A stretch of DNA of 64,000 nt from Saccoglossus kowalevskii (GCF_000003605.2 NW_003122908.1:102068-166067), one strand, 5' to 3'. Counted from the stretch's first letter, positions 36,701-51,366 are shown. Notes: a model not told the origin generated them from the letters alone. A program made the numbers and translations.

Positions 36701-39700
36701 CTGAAAATTTCAACTTTGTGTTATGAATTTAACTCTTCAATTCGTTTAAAAAAAACAAAAACACGACGTATATGCATGAACATGACTTGGATCTGTAAGC
36801 GCCGCTCTTCACATTTTCGGTCCTATAACAGTGACACTTTTTTCCCTTCGATAAAAACGCATCAAATTTAATCGCTGAGGTGACGTCAGTGGTTGGGCGC
36901 TAAAATTCTCGCTGGTTGTTAAAGAAAACAAGAAAAATTCTTAACACGCTATACCGTGCCTGCCCAAGTTTGCCCCAGGCCACTTTGAAAGAAAAACCAC
37001 CGATCCCGTTTTGTTAGATTCTACTCTCTCTTTTCATAACATCTTGTAAAGCGCTAAATTGTGAATGCATGTTGATTTTTGTCAGACAAAACGCATCGCC
37101 GATATCGACACATTATCGTAATGCGAGATCCGACCGCCGTTTCGAGATACGAGTACTGTACAGTAAATGTATTACTAGTACATGGCGGTAGCTGACAAAC
37201 TCAATATATGCTCGTCAACGCAAAAAATAAACAATAATAAGAAAAAGAATTCATTCCAAATCCTAAGCTACACCCAAATACGCGAATATGACGCCACGTT
37301 TGAATGTGGATATTCCGCAAACATTTTACCAATTTCTCCTCCAGCTGCCTAGAAACGCCGGTACATGTTTTCTCTGTTGCATGACGACATTTGCCAAGCC
37401 AGAAATATCTGTGTTTTCAGTAAATGTGTTCATCACAATAATTGGAGAATACCCGGACAAGATTGGCGTATGATACTGTTATCCGCATTGTCAATGAAAT
37501 TATATTGGGAATTATTCCGTTCGCTGACGTTGTTTGTAAATGTCGGGCATCCTGATCTTGCTAGCCTGAACGGGTGACGTTGTAAAAACAATAATGAAGG
37601 CTGGACAGATTGGCATTACTACAACGACAAGGCAACATATCAATGTGAGATTATATACATACATCAAAAACACACAACAAAAAAACAATAAAAAAAAACA
37701 TTGAAACCAGTTCATGCCGTCGTTTACACGTAATCAAAAAATGAACGAATATCCCAACACATCGCGATCATTGCGACAAAGCATAAACAAAAATCACCGA
37801 ATGACTTTATTTTCAACATTTATTCGGTTGACCTAAACATTTTTGAAGCAGGATCATTTCCATCGCAGTGAGTTGTTGAGAGCAGGAGGAAGTTAGGACG
37901 TCATTCAATCAGACTCTGCCCAATAATAATCACGGTGTTCGCAATTACGCGGGAAAATCACAAGCGGTAATTTCTGAAAATGTTTTTGGCAGAGAGATAG
38001 TTTTGGCTTGTTAGTCTAGTTTACCCTAATTGCTGGTATTTTACGGCATAAACCTTTGGGTAATCGGAGCCCAATAATGACAACGATAGAGGAGCTCAAA
38101 AATCGGAAATAGCTCTCTTCGACCGTCATCAATATTATTTGAGAATTAGCAGTCCCTATGTCCTTATTAACCGGCCTGACTTGCAGCTATGTCAGTGAGC
38201 GAGTAATGTTCCAATCTCATCAAGTTCGTAGTATCAAAACACGACAATGTGTCAATTCGGCACCCTGTTTGTTCCCAGGCGTGTGTACCCACGCGTGTTG
38301 TTGGTGGTGTCATGGAGGAGGGGGTGATGGCATGTAAACAGAATTCCGCCTGGAATTATCTCTGCAAATTCACTCACTACCTTGGATCACGTGTTTAATC
38401 AAATTGTTACCTTATATCTTGAATAAAACGGGGGAATCGTATATTCTTTAAGAGTATTAACGATAATATAGCGGGACAGACTGATGACTTCTCTCCCCGA
38501 TTACCGATCCAATCTCTGTCGCATCCCACGTCCGAATTTCTCAAATTGAAAACAGTATATGACCTCGGCGACAATATTATTAACTGCGGAAATAATATTA
38601 GAAATGATTCAGAAGTTGGAGCGTTCAAACAAATTTGACGCGTGTTTTGTCTTTATACATGATCCATCGCGTTTTACATTAATTTTGAAAATTTACTCGA
38701 CGAGATCTCTCATCTTCTTTACCTAATTTATTCCACGAAACTGAAACTAGATTAGCGCCGATTAAATTTAAAAACCCTTTCCTTTTGGAATTAGTTCATT
38801 ACCTTTTCGTTCATTTTATCATTTATTTTGCAGTCTCCTGTCTTTTCCAACCATCCCCACCACCATACAAATACTACTTGAAATATGTGGCAGCCGACCT
38901 TGTTTGATGAGGCGATCATCACCGCAGCCAGGAAAATGCTTGCCTTGTCACCGAGATATGATTTATGGCCGTTCAATATTTTATTGTTACATGCACCGGT
39001 ACAACCGTACCTTTAAAAAAATTCACATCAAACACCACAAGTAGGAGTAAAACCAACATCGTTTTTTTGCTCACTTTGGGATAAATATGTTTGAACTTTA
39101 AATAATAAAAAAAAAAACGTTAATGTTTGAGTATGATGCTGTGTGCGTAGTACAGAAGCCATGGCAGATGCGTAAGGGCGGTGGCAGGCCGTAAAGCTTA
39201 ACACGTGGGGAATGTGGATTTTTTTTCCTATTAGCATGTAGTATCTCCGGCTATCTATGCTCCTGCGTCGGTAGATGACGACGCGAAAAATTCACAGCAT
39301 GCTCACCAAACCGCTATATGTACATACATGCATACATCTGTTTGCTTAGCAATTTTGCGACCATACCGCGCTTGATTTTAAACGATATCAATGTTTTCAA
39401 TTTATTTTCCGTATTCTTCGACACAATTAACTCGAACGCGAACGCTATGAGGCTTATTGTCTTATAATTGGGGCGAAGGAACACATGGTTCGGGGGCACC
39501 GTAACAGTTGTTGACTGGGTGACAGACGGGACTTCTGTATTACGGCAGCAGGAACCCTACCCGATTACGCTTGTAAATTGTCTCAAATCGCTTTAATTGC
39601 ATTGTCATGGAAAACAGACTACAACCCTTACGTAACATTTGTCTATTATCTCTTGATGGTGATGATTTTGGTTATTGACAAATAATATCCCAAAATACAC

Positions 39701-42040
39701 GTAACATTTGACACGGTTCCAATCTTGTGACAATTGGTAACACGCCCATAAGCTTGGTTTTCTCTCTCGCCACGTCAGTCTCTCCTACTTCAATCTCCCA
39801 GTCATACTTATCTTGGGAATTATTGATAGTGAAAGTACATTTCATTAAAAAGTTGTCCATAACATATTGATAAAGCATGTGTAGGGAGACATGTTTGAGT
39901 GGCTGTGTGTATTTATCCTACAGACAGGACGTTCGAGTCGAACTTGGTGCGTTGGGTATCATCATGTATTGATTCCTCGTATTAAATTCTATCATAATCT
40001 CTCTCTCCCCCAAATCAAACATACAAACGAACACCAAAATATCTACATGAAGTGTTAAATTGTACGCGACCGTGACGAATCTTGTGTAAAGTTTTCAACA
40101 GTATTCAACTATCAAAATTATGAAATTAAAATGTACACCTCTAACAGGGGCAGACTACTCAACATTTGTGCCATATTAAACCAGGGACGTACCAACGTCA
40201 ATTCCAAGTTCGACCCATTCCCACACATGATGGCCGCGTATGTGGGGGCCGGGATTCCTCTAGATGAATGTCAAGTCGTAGTGGAGGGTACTTACATAAG
40301 GCAACATATAAAATAGTGGGAAAAGTAGCAATGTCTGTATTGTGAGAAACTCTTCTATTTACCGTAACCTGAAGTAGTTTCCACGTGGATTGGACTTCTC
40401 AAAAGCCGCATAGAAATCGAATGACAAAGACGCGTCATAATAAGGGGGGGGGGGTCTACGAAACTGGTACATGCATTGCACATTCAATGCGAGCGTTGTT
40501 TTTAAAACTGAGAAGGGATTATGCACTTCTTAATAGATTAAATCTAAATACTATTTCGGATTTAGAAGAAAGGTGGGAAACCTACGTGTAACAGTCGACG
40601 GCACGTCCGTGTACGTTATTGGCACCGCTAGTCTATCTTTTCACATCGAGTTCCGTTCTCATCCCGGGGGATTCTATTGTTTCAGGGGGGGGTCATTGAA
40701 AACAGACTATTGACTAATTGACCATTGATTTCTTGAGAGGTGTTAATCCATTTCCCACGGCATCTTTACGTTAAAACAAAACATGGTGTACAGCGAAAAA
40801 CAAAACGTGTGTATCTATCTATCTATCTATATATATACAATTGACAACACGGTGAACGAGGAGGAATAGGTTTCCACTGCAATATTGCCCATCATCATCA
40901 GTGGGTCCGCTTCCGCAATCGTTTTTAAAAAATAAAACATGGGAATCGAGAGTTAAGCCATAAATGGACGAGAAAAGTAATTCATCGCAATTGTGCGAAA
41001 TACATCTAAATCCAACATAAGCTTGGTTAAATCCACCCTAGATTAAAAGGATAGATTTTGATGAGTTCGATTGGCTCTCCCATAATCTGTCAATCGGTAC
41101 AAATCTCCCTGTAGCCAGGGCCACTAAGAACATGAACGTTTCATTGCGACGCCTGCGATACACATTAAATAATGTATCCCCCAATAACGTCTTACGGCGT
41201 TTACTATAGTTCACTCATTTCTTTTTTCGACTCCTTCGACAGGGTGTGTTGTAATGTATAGACGTACGTTGTTTTCGAATACATAATGCATGAACTACAA
41301 TCATTACTACAGTTCTACCACTCAGCTCCGACATATTTATTTGTGTATCTATGTGTTTACTTAATTATTATTATTATTAATATTATTAGTATTTGAAACT
41401 GAAATACTTGTTCGGATGCTACTTCAAGACACAATAACGTTATATTATTATGCCGTCCATTTTCTTCTCTTTCTTTCTTTCAAGTGAAATATTATCAGTT
41501 TAGCTAATTAGTTGAATATGAATATCTTGGCTAGGGTTGATTTATTTGTCACAATTGCGGGTAACTATGGCAATACTGCGGAGTATATATACTGTAACCG
41601 TACGCCATGCACACATCTACACACGCTCCAATCTCCTTTTCACTTCTCGCCGAATTCAACTAAATTGGAAAATATACTACCTCTGGTGGCTCAGATTTCG
41701 TGTTTCTCTTATGTTAGTAACGGAATGTATAGTCATGGTCAAGGAGAGAGTCGAATTCTTTGTGGAATATCGTTTTCAGGGCTCTATTTACCTTAGAGTT
41801 TTTTTTTTTTTTTATATCACCGGCGTTTGTTTTTGCCTACATGTGTTTCGCTTCTGCTTCAACCTCCAGCACGCATAACGTTCACTGGGGACATCTGTAA
41901 CTTATATACCGTTCGCAAGCTTCCAAGTCCTTGGAGAATTCAATGCATTCACGGGGCTCCTGTCTCTTGTTCTTGTGGGCGTTTTTTCTAACCAGAAAGC
42001 GTATTTGTCAGATTACGCTGTGCGTCCTCGTTTGTACGTA

Positions 42041-42080
<40 letters not shown>

Positions 42081-42097
42081 ATGTGTGTGTGTGTGTG
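42041..42097. repeat. Compound microsatellite (TC)n(TA)n(TG)n
   Basis: Three adjoining dinucleotide tracts: TC to about 42067, TA to 42080, then TG to 42097. Confidence 0.95.
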
Positions 42098-43282
42098 ACA
42101 GTGGACAAAATTAGCAATGCTTCGATAGGCAGATGGCTGTGTACTGGCAACATGCTATATCTGTATACAAGACGCAACGAGCTTTTCTTTTCTCTGTCGT
42201 TTTTCTTTTTATAGGGGTCCGAACACAACAACTTTTCTAATGCCCAATTTCGGGTTACAAATGAGTACTTTTTATATCGTGTCAAAAAGACCACAACAAA
42301 TCTGGCATCCCATACAACCTTTTGTTGTGCTCGCTACCACACTCTGCTACTCTTGCGTGCATGCCCACACTCTCGCTCGGCAGGCAACGGAGAACAATTA
42401 AGGGAGGGCGAAAACGCGGAGGGAAGGGGGGTGGGGTGAAAAGGACTTATTTGAACAATCGTGTTGACATTATGGTCTCCGCGTTAAAATACGTACTTAA
42501 TTAACTATTTCAAATGTTTATTAAAAATGAATGAAAATAATAAATAATAAACTGAAAACATATGATTGGAAGTATGGTGAACATGTTCACACACGTACGG
42601 CTTTGCTGCTACAAAGTCTGAAACACTAAAATAATTGTTATTTTCAAAGTCGTTCTTTATATTTTAAGAGATTTAATTGCCCTGTTTTAATGAAAGAATA
42701 CATCAATAATACGGTTCTTTTAATGAGCAATTTTTAAATATGTCAAACTCATTTCTTTTTGTCGCTCATTAAAACCTCCATGTTGGGTTTCATTACTCTG
42801 GCTTGTTGGTTTGCTCCTCCCCTCTTTTATTTTATAATTTAATTGAAACATACATCTGGGAGCTTCAAAGTTCTGATATATTGTTTTGACTCGGCTAACT
42901 GGGCGTTTTGTATGGCATAGGAAACAATGAAACAAAATAATAAAATAAAAAAAAAACATGTCCCGCCCGGACAAACCAATTCAATAAAAAATTCTTGTTC
43001 ATTTTTTGAATGCAAATTAAGAAACAACTCCCGATCTGTAACTTGATCGGTCTCTGGAATACCGTTCGCAATGTATGTACTTCCGCGAGTGGAGGGGGGG
43101 GGGGTATTTGCTGAGTCCGAAGAGAACACACAGTCCTGGCGATGTGTTGTTCCAATTGAAGTGTTCGTGTCTCTATTGACCGAAGCAACCGTTCTTAGTT
43201 AAATATTAGGAAACGCGGTAAAAGCCCTTGCCACTTGAAACTATGTTGGAAATGTTGACTGTAACCCACCGTGTCAACTGAA

Positions 43283-43299
43283 ACACACACACACACACA
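43283..43299. repeat. (AC)n microsatellite
   Basis: A short AC tract of about 17 bases. Confidence 0.85.
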
Positions 43300-43991
43300 A
43301 AAAACAGACGGAATATGAAAAGGAGTGTTGCGAGGGCCAGCGACTGACATGTCGGCGATTGATAGTCCACTGAAAATCATAAGTCATATCTGGAATATTA
43401 ATATCACCATGTGAAAATTGTCACTTATAATTGCTTGCAGGCGAAAATCGATGGCATCAACCTTTGGCAGCACAAAATACTAAAATTCACACATCGATTT
43501 TTCTGACTTTAGCAGGGGCAGCTGTCTACGACGGCCTATCTAATTAATACATTGAGACTCGTGGTGTAAAAACTGTCATCACTGTACTCCTATAGCGTCG
43601 TTCCCAGTTGCTTCTGACAACGCCACGGAATTGTATCGCATCCTACCTTCGGATTGACTGTTATTAAGATGAACCGGCCATATTATCACTCACAGAATTG
43701 CCAACCTTTTCATAAAATACATCTTTCAAAGTTGAGATTTGATACTCTGCCTTTCATGTAACGTACTTTTTGCTGAAATAGTGAAATAGTTCAAACCATT
43801 TAGCGTGGCTCACAGAAAAAAAAAAGTGGAACCTTAAAATAACTGGTACCATGTGAACGGAGAATATAGCATGCCATGAATTGCGTGCTCACCACCAATT
43901 CCCAACACGACAGCCTCGTTAATTTTGATTTACATAATGATAAATTACAATCAAATTAAATTGAATTAACTAATTAATCAATCAAGAGCAC

Positions 43992-44075
43992 TGGAACTGG
44001 GATTGGTAGGTAGATGCAAACATCACCTTTTTGTGTTGTTACTGAAAACTCGTGTTGCCGTTCCGTGACACGGGA
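43992..44075 (+). repeat. Gap-flanking duplicate, left copy (84 bp)
   Basis: This segment, from TGGAACTGGGATTGG to ACACGGGA, is repeated directly after the N gap. The only difference is four A instead of five in one homopolymer. It is most likely the same locus represented at both contig ends. Confidence 0.9.
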
Positions 44076-44313
44076 NNNNNNNNNNNNNNNNNNNNNNNNN
44101 NNNNNNNNNNNNNNNNNNNNNNNNNNNNNNNNNNNNNNNNNNNNNNNNNNNNNNNNNNNNNNNNNNNNNNNNNNNNNNNNNNNNNNNNNNNNNNNNNNNN
44201 NNNNNNNNNNNNNNNNNNNNNNNNNNNNNNNNNNNNNNNNNNNNNNNNNNNNNNNNNNNNNNNNNNNNNNNNNNNNNNNNNNNNNNNNNNNNNNNNNNNN
44301 NNNNNNNNNNNNN
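44076..44313. other. Assembly gap (238 N)
   Basis: A run of 238 undetermined bases. The length is not a round default, so it is probably an estimated gap size. The sequence on its two sides is the same (see the flanking repeats), so the true gap may be zero or negative. Confidence 0.99.
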
Positions 44314-44398
44314 TGGAACTGGGATTGGTAGGTAGATGCAAACATCACCTTTTTGTGTTGTTACTGAAAAACTCGTGTTGCCGTTCCGTGACACGGGA
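44314..44398 (+). repeat. Gap-flanking duplicate, right copy (85 bp)
   Basis: Identical to 43992-44075 apart from one extra A in an A-run near 44367-44371. Unique sequence continues after 44398. A genuine tandem duplication spanning the gap is the alternative reading. Confidence 0.9.
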
Positions 44399-47300
44399 GA
44401 CTTTATTCCACCTTTGGGGACTGGGGAAATCAAATCAGGGCATATTTAACTATTTTGTGCGTATACAACACTGAATAGAAATGAACATTTCCTCCTCGCC
44501 TTCAGCATCGCGTTTCTTTTGTTTTGGTCGGTTTGTATATGAGGCGTGTATTATAATATTATAAACCACAAAGGTTTGACACAACCCAAATGTGCAATAC
44601 TTAGTTAAATAAATATGTCTTTTGAAGATAACTAACATAGATAGTATGTAATACTTGTTTAAAGAAACCGGCTATATGCCAATACTTTAAATGGTCAAAC
44701 GTGTTTCCCAGGCCAGTTATGCCAAACAAACACTCGTTTCGCAATGGGCATTTACTCAACGTGCGGAATACAAATTGACTATGCGTATTTTTTTTTTTGT
44801 TGAAAATTTAAAAAAGAAAATGAAATAGAATACCTCAACCAGCCAAAACGTGTTTTCAATTAATTCATATTTTTCGTGAGTTCAAAACGAATTTAAAATA
44901 TTTTAATATCACTTACTCTTAAAGGTTTAACAACCGTGACTCGTTTTCAAACTGTGCATATTTTTCACGACTTTCAAATATCTTAATATTATATAGTCAA
45001 TGTTATCACAATATATTTTTCGCGAGTTACAAACAAGTATAGTTATTTTAGGTCTATATTTTGTCTGTCATTGATATGAAATTATTAACGTTTTTAAGAC
45101 ATTCCCCATTTGAATATCTATTTGATCAGAGACTCGTAGATACCTGCCCGTTATCGGGATACATTCACCGTCAGTCAGGCAATCTTTACACGTTTTGTGT
45201 TGTATACCTCTTGTTTCCGTAGTAGTTTCATCATATGCCAAAATGGGATCTTATCTCGAGCCATTACGCAATTTGCCTGATTTGTCTAAACACACGTCAC
45301 GTGATTGGGAGAGAATTTGAACTGTTACACTACTTCGCAATGGGGCGTAGTAGACCCGTTTTGTGAACGTTCTCGTGAAATAATGTAACATGTTTGGGTC
45401 ACATGTTTTCGTAACACGTTACTTGTATTTTTTCTAAACATGGGTCCCCCTTTTTTGTTACTACTACAGAAAAATCGACAAAGGCTTCCTGCATGCTCGT
45501 CTTTTCACTGTATTTATCTGAAGAGGAAACCAGCCTTATTTATTTCTTGTTTGCATTGGTACCTTTCAGACTATGAGTGAAAATTACCAAGGCGGGCTGC
45601 CTCGTTGAATACTTGCAATTCAAAGGGGTGCTAGCTTCAGCACACACCAAACAATGATGGAGAACGAGCTCTTCTATTACAACAGTTCTGTTTCTTTTTA
45701 CTTGTATTATCTATCCTGTGCGGAGCAGGGCTTTCAAACCAACGGGGCGCACGTGCCGTGGAAAAACATCTAACCGAAAGAATCTCAAAGTTGTCATCAG
45801 CCAATTGCGATCCATTTGCATGTGAGTCGCGTCCGTCATCACTGGTCGCCAACTTTTGCTTTCTCTTCCAGTGATTCTAGCGACACTTGGAAGTGAATAG
45901 CAGTGACAAGCAGAACTTGTTGAGTATGACAGCTGAAGCATCGATGTGCTCCCCATTCAACCAATGAGTTGAGTTCGCGGTGTTATTTGCTTTTCGCTTT
46001 ACATAGTTCGCCTGTTAGCGTCCACGCCAAATTGCCGAGGTTATAGAGGTCACTGCGCCCAGTATTCACACCCGCTTACAAATGGGCCCAGTCTATCGGC
46101 GTTTCACTTCCGTCGCGTTTTGGAACATCGAACTTTCTGTTTCGGAGTTTTTCGAGAGCACAGGAAAGCCCAATGTAACGGAAAACATTCGGGGAACGAT
46201 TAATCGCTAGTTTTACTGTCACCAAACACCCGCATTCCACCTTCGGGACAAGTCGGAATTACGTTCAACTCGACTCCTCCCTTTTAAATTGGAGAGCGTA
46301 AAATAGATCTTTGTGTCGAAAAACAACTGGGGAATAACAAGATGGCGTTGGGCGAATCGGTTCGACGTTGAAAAATAAAAGTCGGCGCAACAATTGGGTG
46401 GAGTCCCTATAAGTAACCAGACTCAACTGCTTGAATTCTAGAAAGTGATTTAAGAATGCCATGAATTATTTAACATTGAACGAGAATAGAACTTGAGGAC
46501 CATTATATGAGAACATCTAGTATGCATTAATTATAGCCAACCAAGCTTTTGGCCCGCCCTGGATGTCCTTCAAAAAGGTTTCCTTGCAGCAGAACCGTGT
46601 AATTATCTCTGCGATCAATCGAGTGTCCAAACTCCCTAACCAAGAATATGTATTCAAAATTAGCCCACACCCGCAGTTGCTGAACAAGCTGATTACAAAT
46701 CTCCTGATAGGGTAGGAGGGCGGCAAAAGCATCTCGCCTTTTTCGGCGTTCCACTCGCGGTAAACCAGGTGTACTGGTTGCAAGCACCGGAGCAAATAAC
46801 CTCCCCCCCCCCCCCCCAAACGCATCTTTTCAGACGCTGGCTGACAGACAGTGTACGGGCGGGCACACTTTAATAACTTCAAACATTTTCAGATCTCCGT
46901 TCGGTTCACTGGTGGTAATTAACCGTGCTGGCAAAATTCCTACTCAGTGAAACGAATAATGTATTGTTCTTGACCATTGAATGGTCCTTTCCTCGTCGGA
47001 GATTACTCGGCAATGCATCGCATAAGTCGTAGAGAGTTATACGCGCTCAAACTCTCGTGCCGACGGGATTCCCATTGCTGTTCAATTGCATAGAGTAAAC
47101 TTTGAACAGTAGCGAGAAGGCGCTGGCACGGTGATGTGTTACAGGCAAGCGGCTGTACTGCTATACGCATTAATATTTAAACCCCATTTTGTTGAGTCAG
47201 TAATGGGACAAGTTTGTGGAGTGTCGAGAATTAAAACAGCGCCAACTTTGAAATGCCTTATAAATAGAACAGTGAAACATCTGAGGCTTCGATCCATGAT

Positions 47301-50300
47301 TCCTGTGGGCACGGGACATAATACAAGCCTGAAAAGTAGGAGGGGAGGGGTGGCTGTTTATCCATGTCTGGTTACTAAACTTAAAGTTTTGTAATAGTAG
47401 TTGAATATACGCTAAATTTCAATCCAATGACTGGGCGAACGCCGGCAATTGGGTTTTCTTTTAAATGGTGATTCCCTCGCCCACCCGAGACCCAACTTGC
47501 AACCGCACCATATGCACCGTTTTTAAGTCATTTAAATTATTCAGAACTGAACAAACATCCCTAAAAGTAAGATGCTACCTTAAAAAAAAGTAACGGTATG
47601 TTCGTGCTTTCGCTATTGGCGTGACAACACTTTATGATGAAGACAACTCCCATCCTTTCGTCGGATCCTGCCCAGACAACAGTAGTCAATTAAATGCTGG
47701 TAAACACGTCTAAAACATTCAGTTCGTCTGAAAACTGAAAAAAATTAACAACCAAAATGTGAATAATTGCATCAATTGTGGTATGTCTTGTATATACCCT
47801 CCATGGCACTCCACCCCACATTTAACACCGTGACTGAATGTTTAAATACTCCCGTTAACGATGAGCTTACACTAAATTTTCTCGCTTATATTTATCCCCG
47901 CATTCACAAGCATATAAAATAGACTAACGACAATGTTGTTATATTTGTGTGTATTAGTACATGTATAAATCTTGTACATATATAATTATAAACATTACAC
48001 GGTAACACTAGGTAGCAGTCGAGAGGTGCCTCACTGGTTCATAGATGCGCTCAGGAACACATGTCGTGAATTTACGTTTTACAGTAGAAAGCCTGCGTCA
48101 CTGAGACTGCAATATAACAAGGTTTTTGTTGGCTACTTTTAATTTTAACATGAAAGTAAAGTGTTTTAATTAATGAGTATCAAATTGGAGTCCTGTTAGA
48201 ACACGTCTTCGCCCGTATTTATTCTAAGTGACACGGGGTACCAATTATTAAAATTACATCAATTGGTGCTCCCATGTGTTGACAGTGAGATGGTGTGAAT
48301 ATTTCCACGGCGGCGCTTAAAGAGTTTGGACCCCAATCATCTTAGTTTCGCGACATATTAACGAATTTTTGCCTTTTAGTTGATTTTATCGATGTCTGGC
48401 TCATTTAATATTTAAATACTTCAAACCTATCACATGTCGTAGTACAATGCCACTTTACTCACTTAATATGGGCCGTTGTTTGTGGACTCTATATCGACCC
48501 ATTGTGGGCGCACATTAAACCAAGGGAATCTATAGACATTTAATTGTTGCCTGCTAGTATTTTAAAACTCTCACATCGAGGCTAGCATACTTTTAGAGTG
48601 GCGTTCACGCACGTGTCAGTCATATTCACTTTCTGCGCTTGGCAAACTTGTGTCGTGAGAAAGATGTAAAAAAAAAAACAAAAAAAAAAAACGTACGAAA
48701 ACAGACCACTATGACATATAGCGTTCATCGGTATTGCTTCTTACTTTAATGAAAGTTTGTCATTTTTACCCGCACTAATATTTACTCGTTATTTCCTGCC
48801 GAAGGTGAAAAGTTTTACACAAACTATGGGAAGTAAAAACAATTTCTCTACGTTTGTTTGCTAACACACAGAATAAAAGAGCGGAGGAAATTGTGTCGGC
48901 AAACTTCAAAACGCAAGCTCCACCAATCGATCGGGTGAAGTTTGTTCTGTAGAAGTACGCACGCGATGTTTTTGCTTAATGGGGACTTAATGTAAGCCAG
49001 ACAGCACGGGGGCTACCTACGTAATACCAGTAGCACTTAGAGTGACGATTACCTAGAAGAATCGTAAATTCCTCCACTTTTCGGACACCATTTTTTCAGA
49101 TCTTGAAATACCGATGGATCGACAAGGCCAGGTGCGCTTTGTATGTGTTTTTACACAGAGAGAACGTTAGCGAGCACATTTTGCGGCCGTGTTAAAGCTA
49201 CCAAGTAGTTGTTAGAAAGGTGATTTTGTTTTTCCCCTATTACTTTTCGGATGCCGCTTTTGCCTGCGGACATTTGTTCAAGCCTGTTCGATTCAGTCCC
49301 GCTTCCCACTGCCCCGACAGAGAACTACATATGTCGCATATATGGACGCTACTGGAGCATATAGAAGCGACAAGTGAAGATGTTTTCGCAATAAGATAGT
49401 TAGCTGAAACGAAAAGAATATTTAGTGTCGGGGTTGATGTCAGTGTGTGATATTCGGCGAGATTGCGTTGGCGGAGACCTCGACTCCCACGTTATGCGCA
49501 TATTACCGTAATTACTGATACAAGAAGACAATCTCACTACAACTTTCAAGACCCTATCGCGTCGTTGATTTTTGTTGTCGATGTCCCAGGTAGCGCTGAA
49601 GGGTGAAAGCGTTCGAATCTCCAAATAAATTGATGTCGATGCTACCGCCGTAAGTGGTTCCCCCATTTTACTTAATTAGTTGTTCCACCTTCCGGCAATG
49701 GTCCGGCTATGCATCCACACCAGCTAGACTATTGTCGCACGCTAACACGTATGTAAATGTAAAAGTAGCCTGGGGCGTAAAAACGATCTATGCCTCGTTG
49801 TAACGTCAGTATAAAGTTTAAAATGTGAAAGTAGCGAAGTGTTTTCAGTCGTCACTTATAAGCCACCGTAGAAGTGGTCGATATGTTCCCCGTCTTGTGA
49901 ATTTTAAAACGCAATTGACAAATAATTGGGCTACTATACTACGTGTTGCTGTTGTGTATATGCGATGATTGTTATGACGTCATAATAGGACTTATACTTG
50001 TTACGGGCAACATGCAATGTTTTTTTTTTTTACACCCACCACTGCGCCTAACCCATAATGCGCATGCGTCCGATCGATTTTCATTCGGGGGCTTTCAGTT
50101 ACCACTGAATAAATTGATGTAGTTCAGTTTGTACTAATTTCGTTGGTTGTCGTGTCGATACATGTACGGTTCCATGTGCCTCGCTGTGGGGGCATGCAAC
50201 GTTTGATATTAAAGTTTACGGCACAGTACACAGGTACAGTGACAATGTTTAAACCGACTGGTCCCAGTCCACCGTGAAATAATTGGTATAATCCGGTGAA

Positions 50301-50840
50301 TCCATATGTCTCCGCGCCTTAAGAGAGGGAACGGCCGGGGAAGGTGTGTGGGGGGGGGGTAACACAAATATTTTTATTATCGTTAACTGTTATCATTGAT
50401 ACTGTTTAATAAATTCATACCCATACTTATACACAATTCGCGGTGGACCCCCTCATAATGTCGGTACACGCTTACTTAAACGGATGGGGTTGAACTGGAC
50501 TCCGCAAAGACGTTTATTTACTTATTGGTGTATGCAATATTTTTTTCCCTGCCTGGCATCTGTCTTGCTAAGTATAGTTGCGGCTCCGCGATCAAAGGGA
50601 ATAGTTTAAACATGTAATGCAGGGCCGATGAAAGGCATGGTTCGATGGTGTTGGTGCCCTCTTTTGAATGGGTGATGAGTTCTGTCGTATGCAGCGGTCC
50701 CTCTCTTTGGTCGCGTTAAATGCTTCTGTGCATTTCCTTTCGAAGTCCGCCAAGCGTTGTGCCAACGTGACAAACATACAATGCCCCTTGTTACAATGTT
50801 ACAACTGCAATTCAATAAAAATACTAACCACTCCGTTATC
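44399..50840. other. Intergenic, no gene recognised
   Basis: A locally higher-GC patch lies around 45.9-47.4 kb, where two overlapping minus-strand frames (46517-46882 and 46527-46787) are open at once; neither has a recognisable domain and one contains the poly(C) artefact. An octamer lies at 45814-45821 and a G10 run at 50350-50359. Confidence 0.6.
46803..46817. repeat. Poly(C) tract, 15 nt
   Basis: The longest C homopolymer in the window; on the minus strand it is poly(G) and creates an artificial Gly run in translations there. Confidence 0.9.
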
Positions 50841-50943
50841 TTTTATTTATGTCTTGTAGATCGGTTGCGTTTTCTCCAGATGATGGGTTCGCCTTATGAT
50901 GAATAGAAGATGGAGGCAGAAAAAAAAACGCGACATTTGATTT

Positions 50944-51366
50944 TCAAGTTCCGTCGAGACCGCGGTTGGATATATTTTCTATCGTAAATAAATACGGATT
51001 TTGCTGGGTGGTATCGTTTCGGTACACAGAGAAACGGACCCACGTAGGATGGGGAAAAACGAGCTCCACCACACCTGTACGTAATGGGACAGCTTGAGTG
51101 GTTAAGAGTGGGCCGGGGTCAAAGGTGACGACGATTGACGCTACCGTGTTACACGCGCGGGTGTAGTATATCAGCTGCCCCGACCGAGTTTGATCCGAGT
51201 CTGAGTCTTGACGTATCACTCCTGTGACGTCAATCACACATCCAATAAACTTGATGCAGTGGCGAGGTGAGAGCTGTCCCCCACTACACAACGCACCGAC
51301 ACTACCAAGGGAAATCAAGTCAGAAACTCTTGTCGTCGGCCGCTGTGTAATGTACTCATCACGTTT
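50944..51366 (-). CDS. Possible terminal exon of an unidentified minus-strand gene (weak)
   Basis: Reading the minus strand, a plausible splice acceptor (pyrimidine-rich stretch ending in CACAG, AG at 51368-51367) is followed by about 140 open codons to TGA at 50946-50944. A minus-strand AATAAA (50847-50842) lies about 97 bases beyond the stop. The frame is richer in G+C than its surroundings, and its product has a mixed, protein-like composition with a segment PHPTWVRFSVYRND near the C-terminus. I recognise no domain. A frame this long is expected a few times by chance in a window of this size, and no upstream exon could be identified. Confidence 0.17.
   Translation of the reverse strand, partial: KRDEYITQRPTTRVSDLISLGSVGALCSGGQLSPRHCIKFIGCVIDVTGVIRQDSDSDQTRSGQLIYYTRACNTVASIVVTFDPGPLLTTQAVPLRTGVVELVFPHPTWVRFSVYRNDTTQQNPYLFTIENISNRGLDGT

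Larger units (their letters stand above)
30679..43991. other. Intergenic, no gene recognised
   Basis: Long non-coding stretch with the 33.7 kb hairpin, G-runs of 11-12 at 34667-34677, 36112-36123, 40444-40454 and 43094-43104, and the compound microsatellite at 42.0 kb. A 61-codon frame at 40131-40316 (+) starts with ATG but resembles no known protein. Otherwise nothing. Confidence 0.65.

Noticed and set aside
46517-46882. Overlapping minus-strand frames of 121 and 86 codons
   Set aside because: Two frames are open over the same DNA, one contains a Gly run from poly(C), the starts are not clear ATG codons and no family is recognised.
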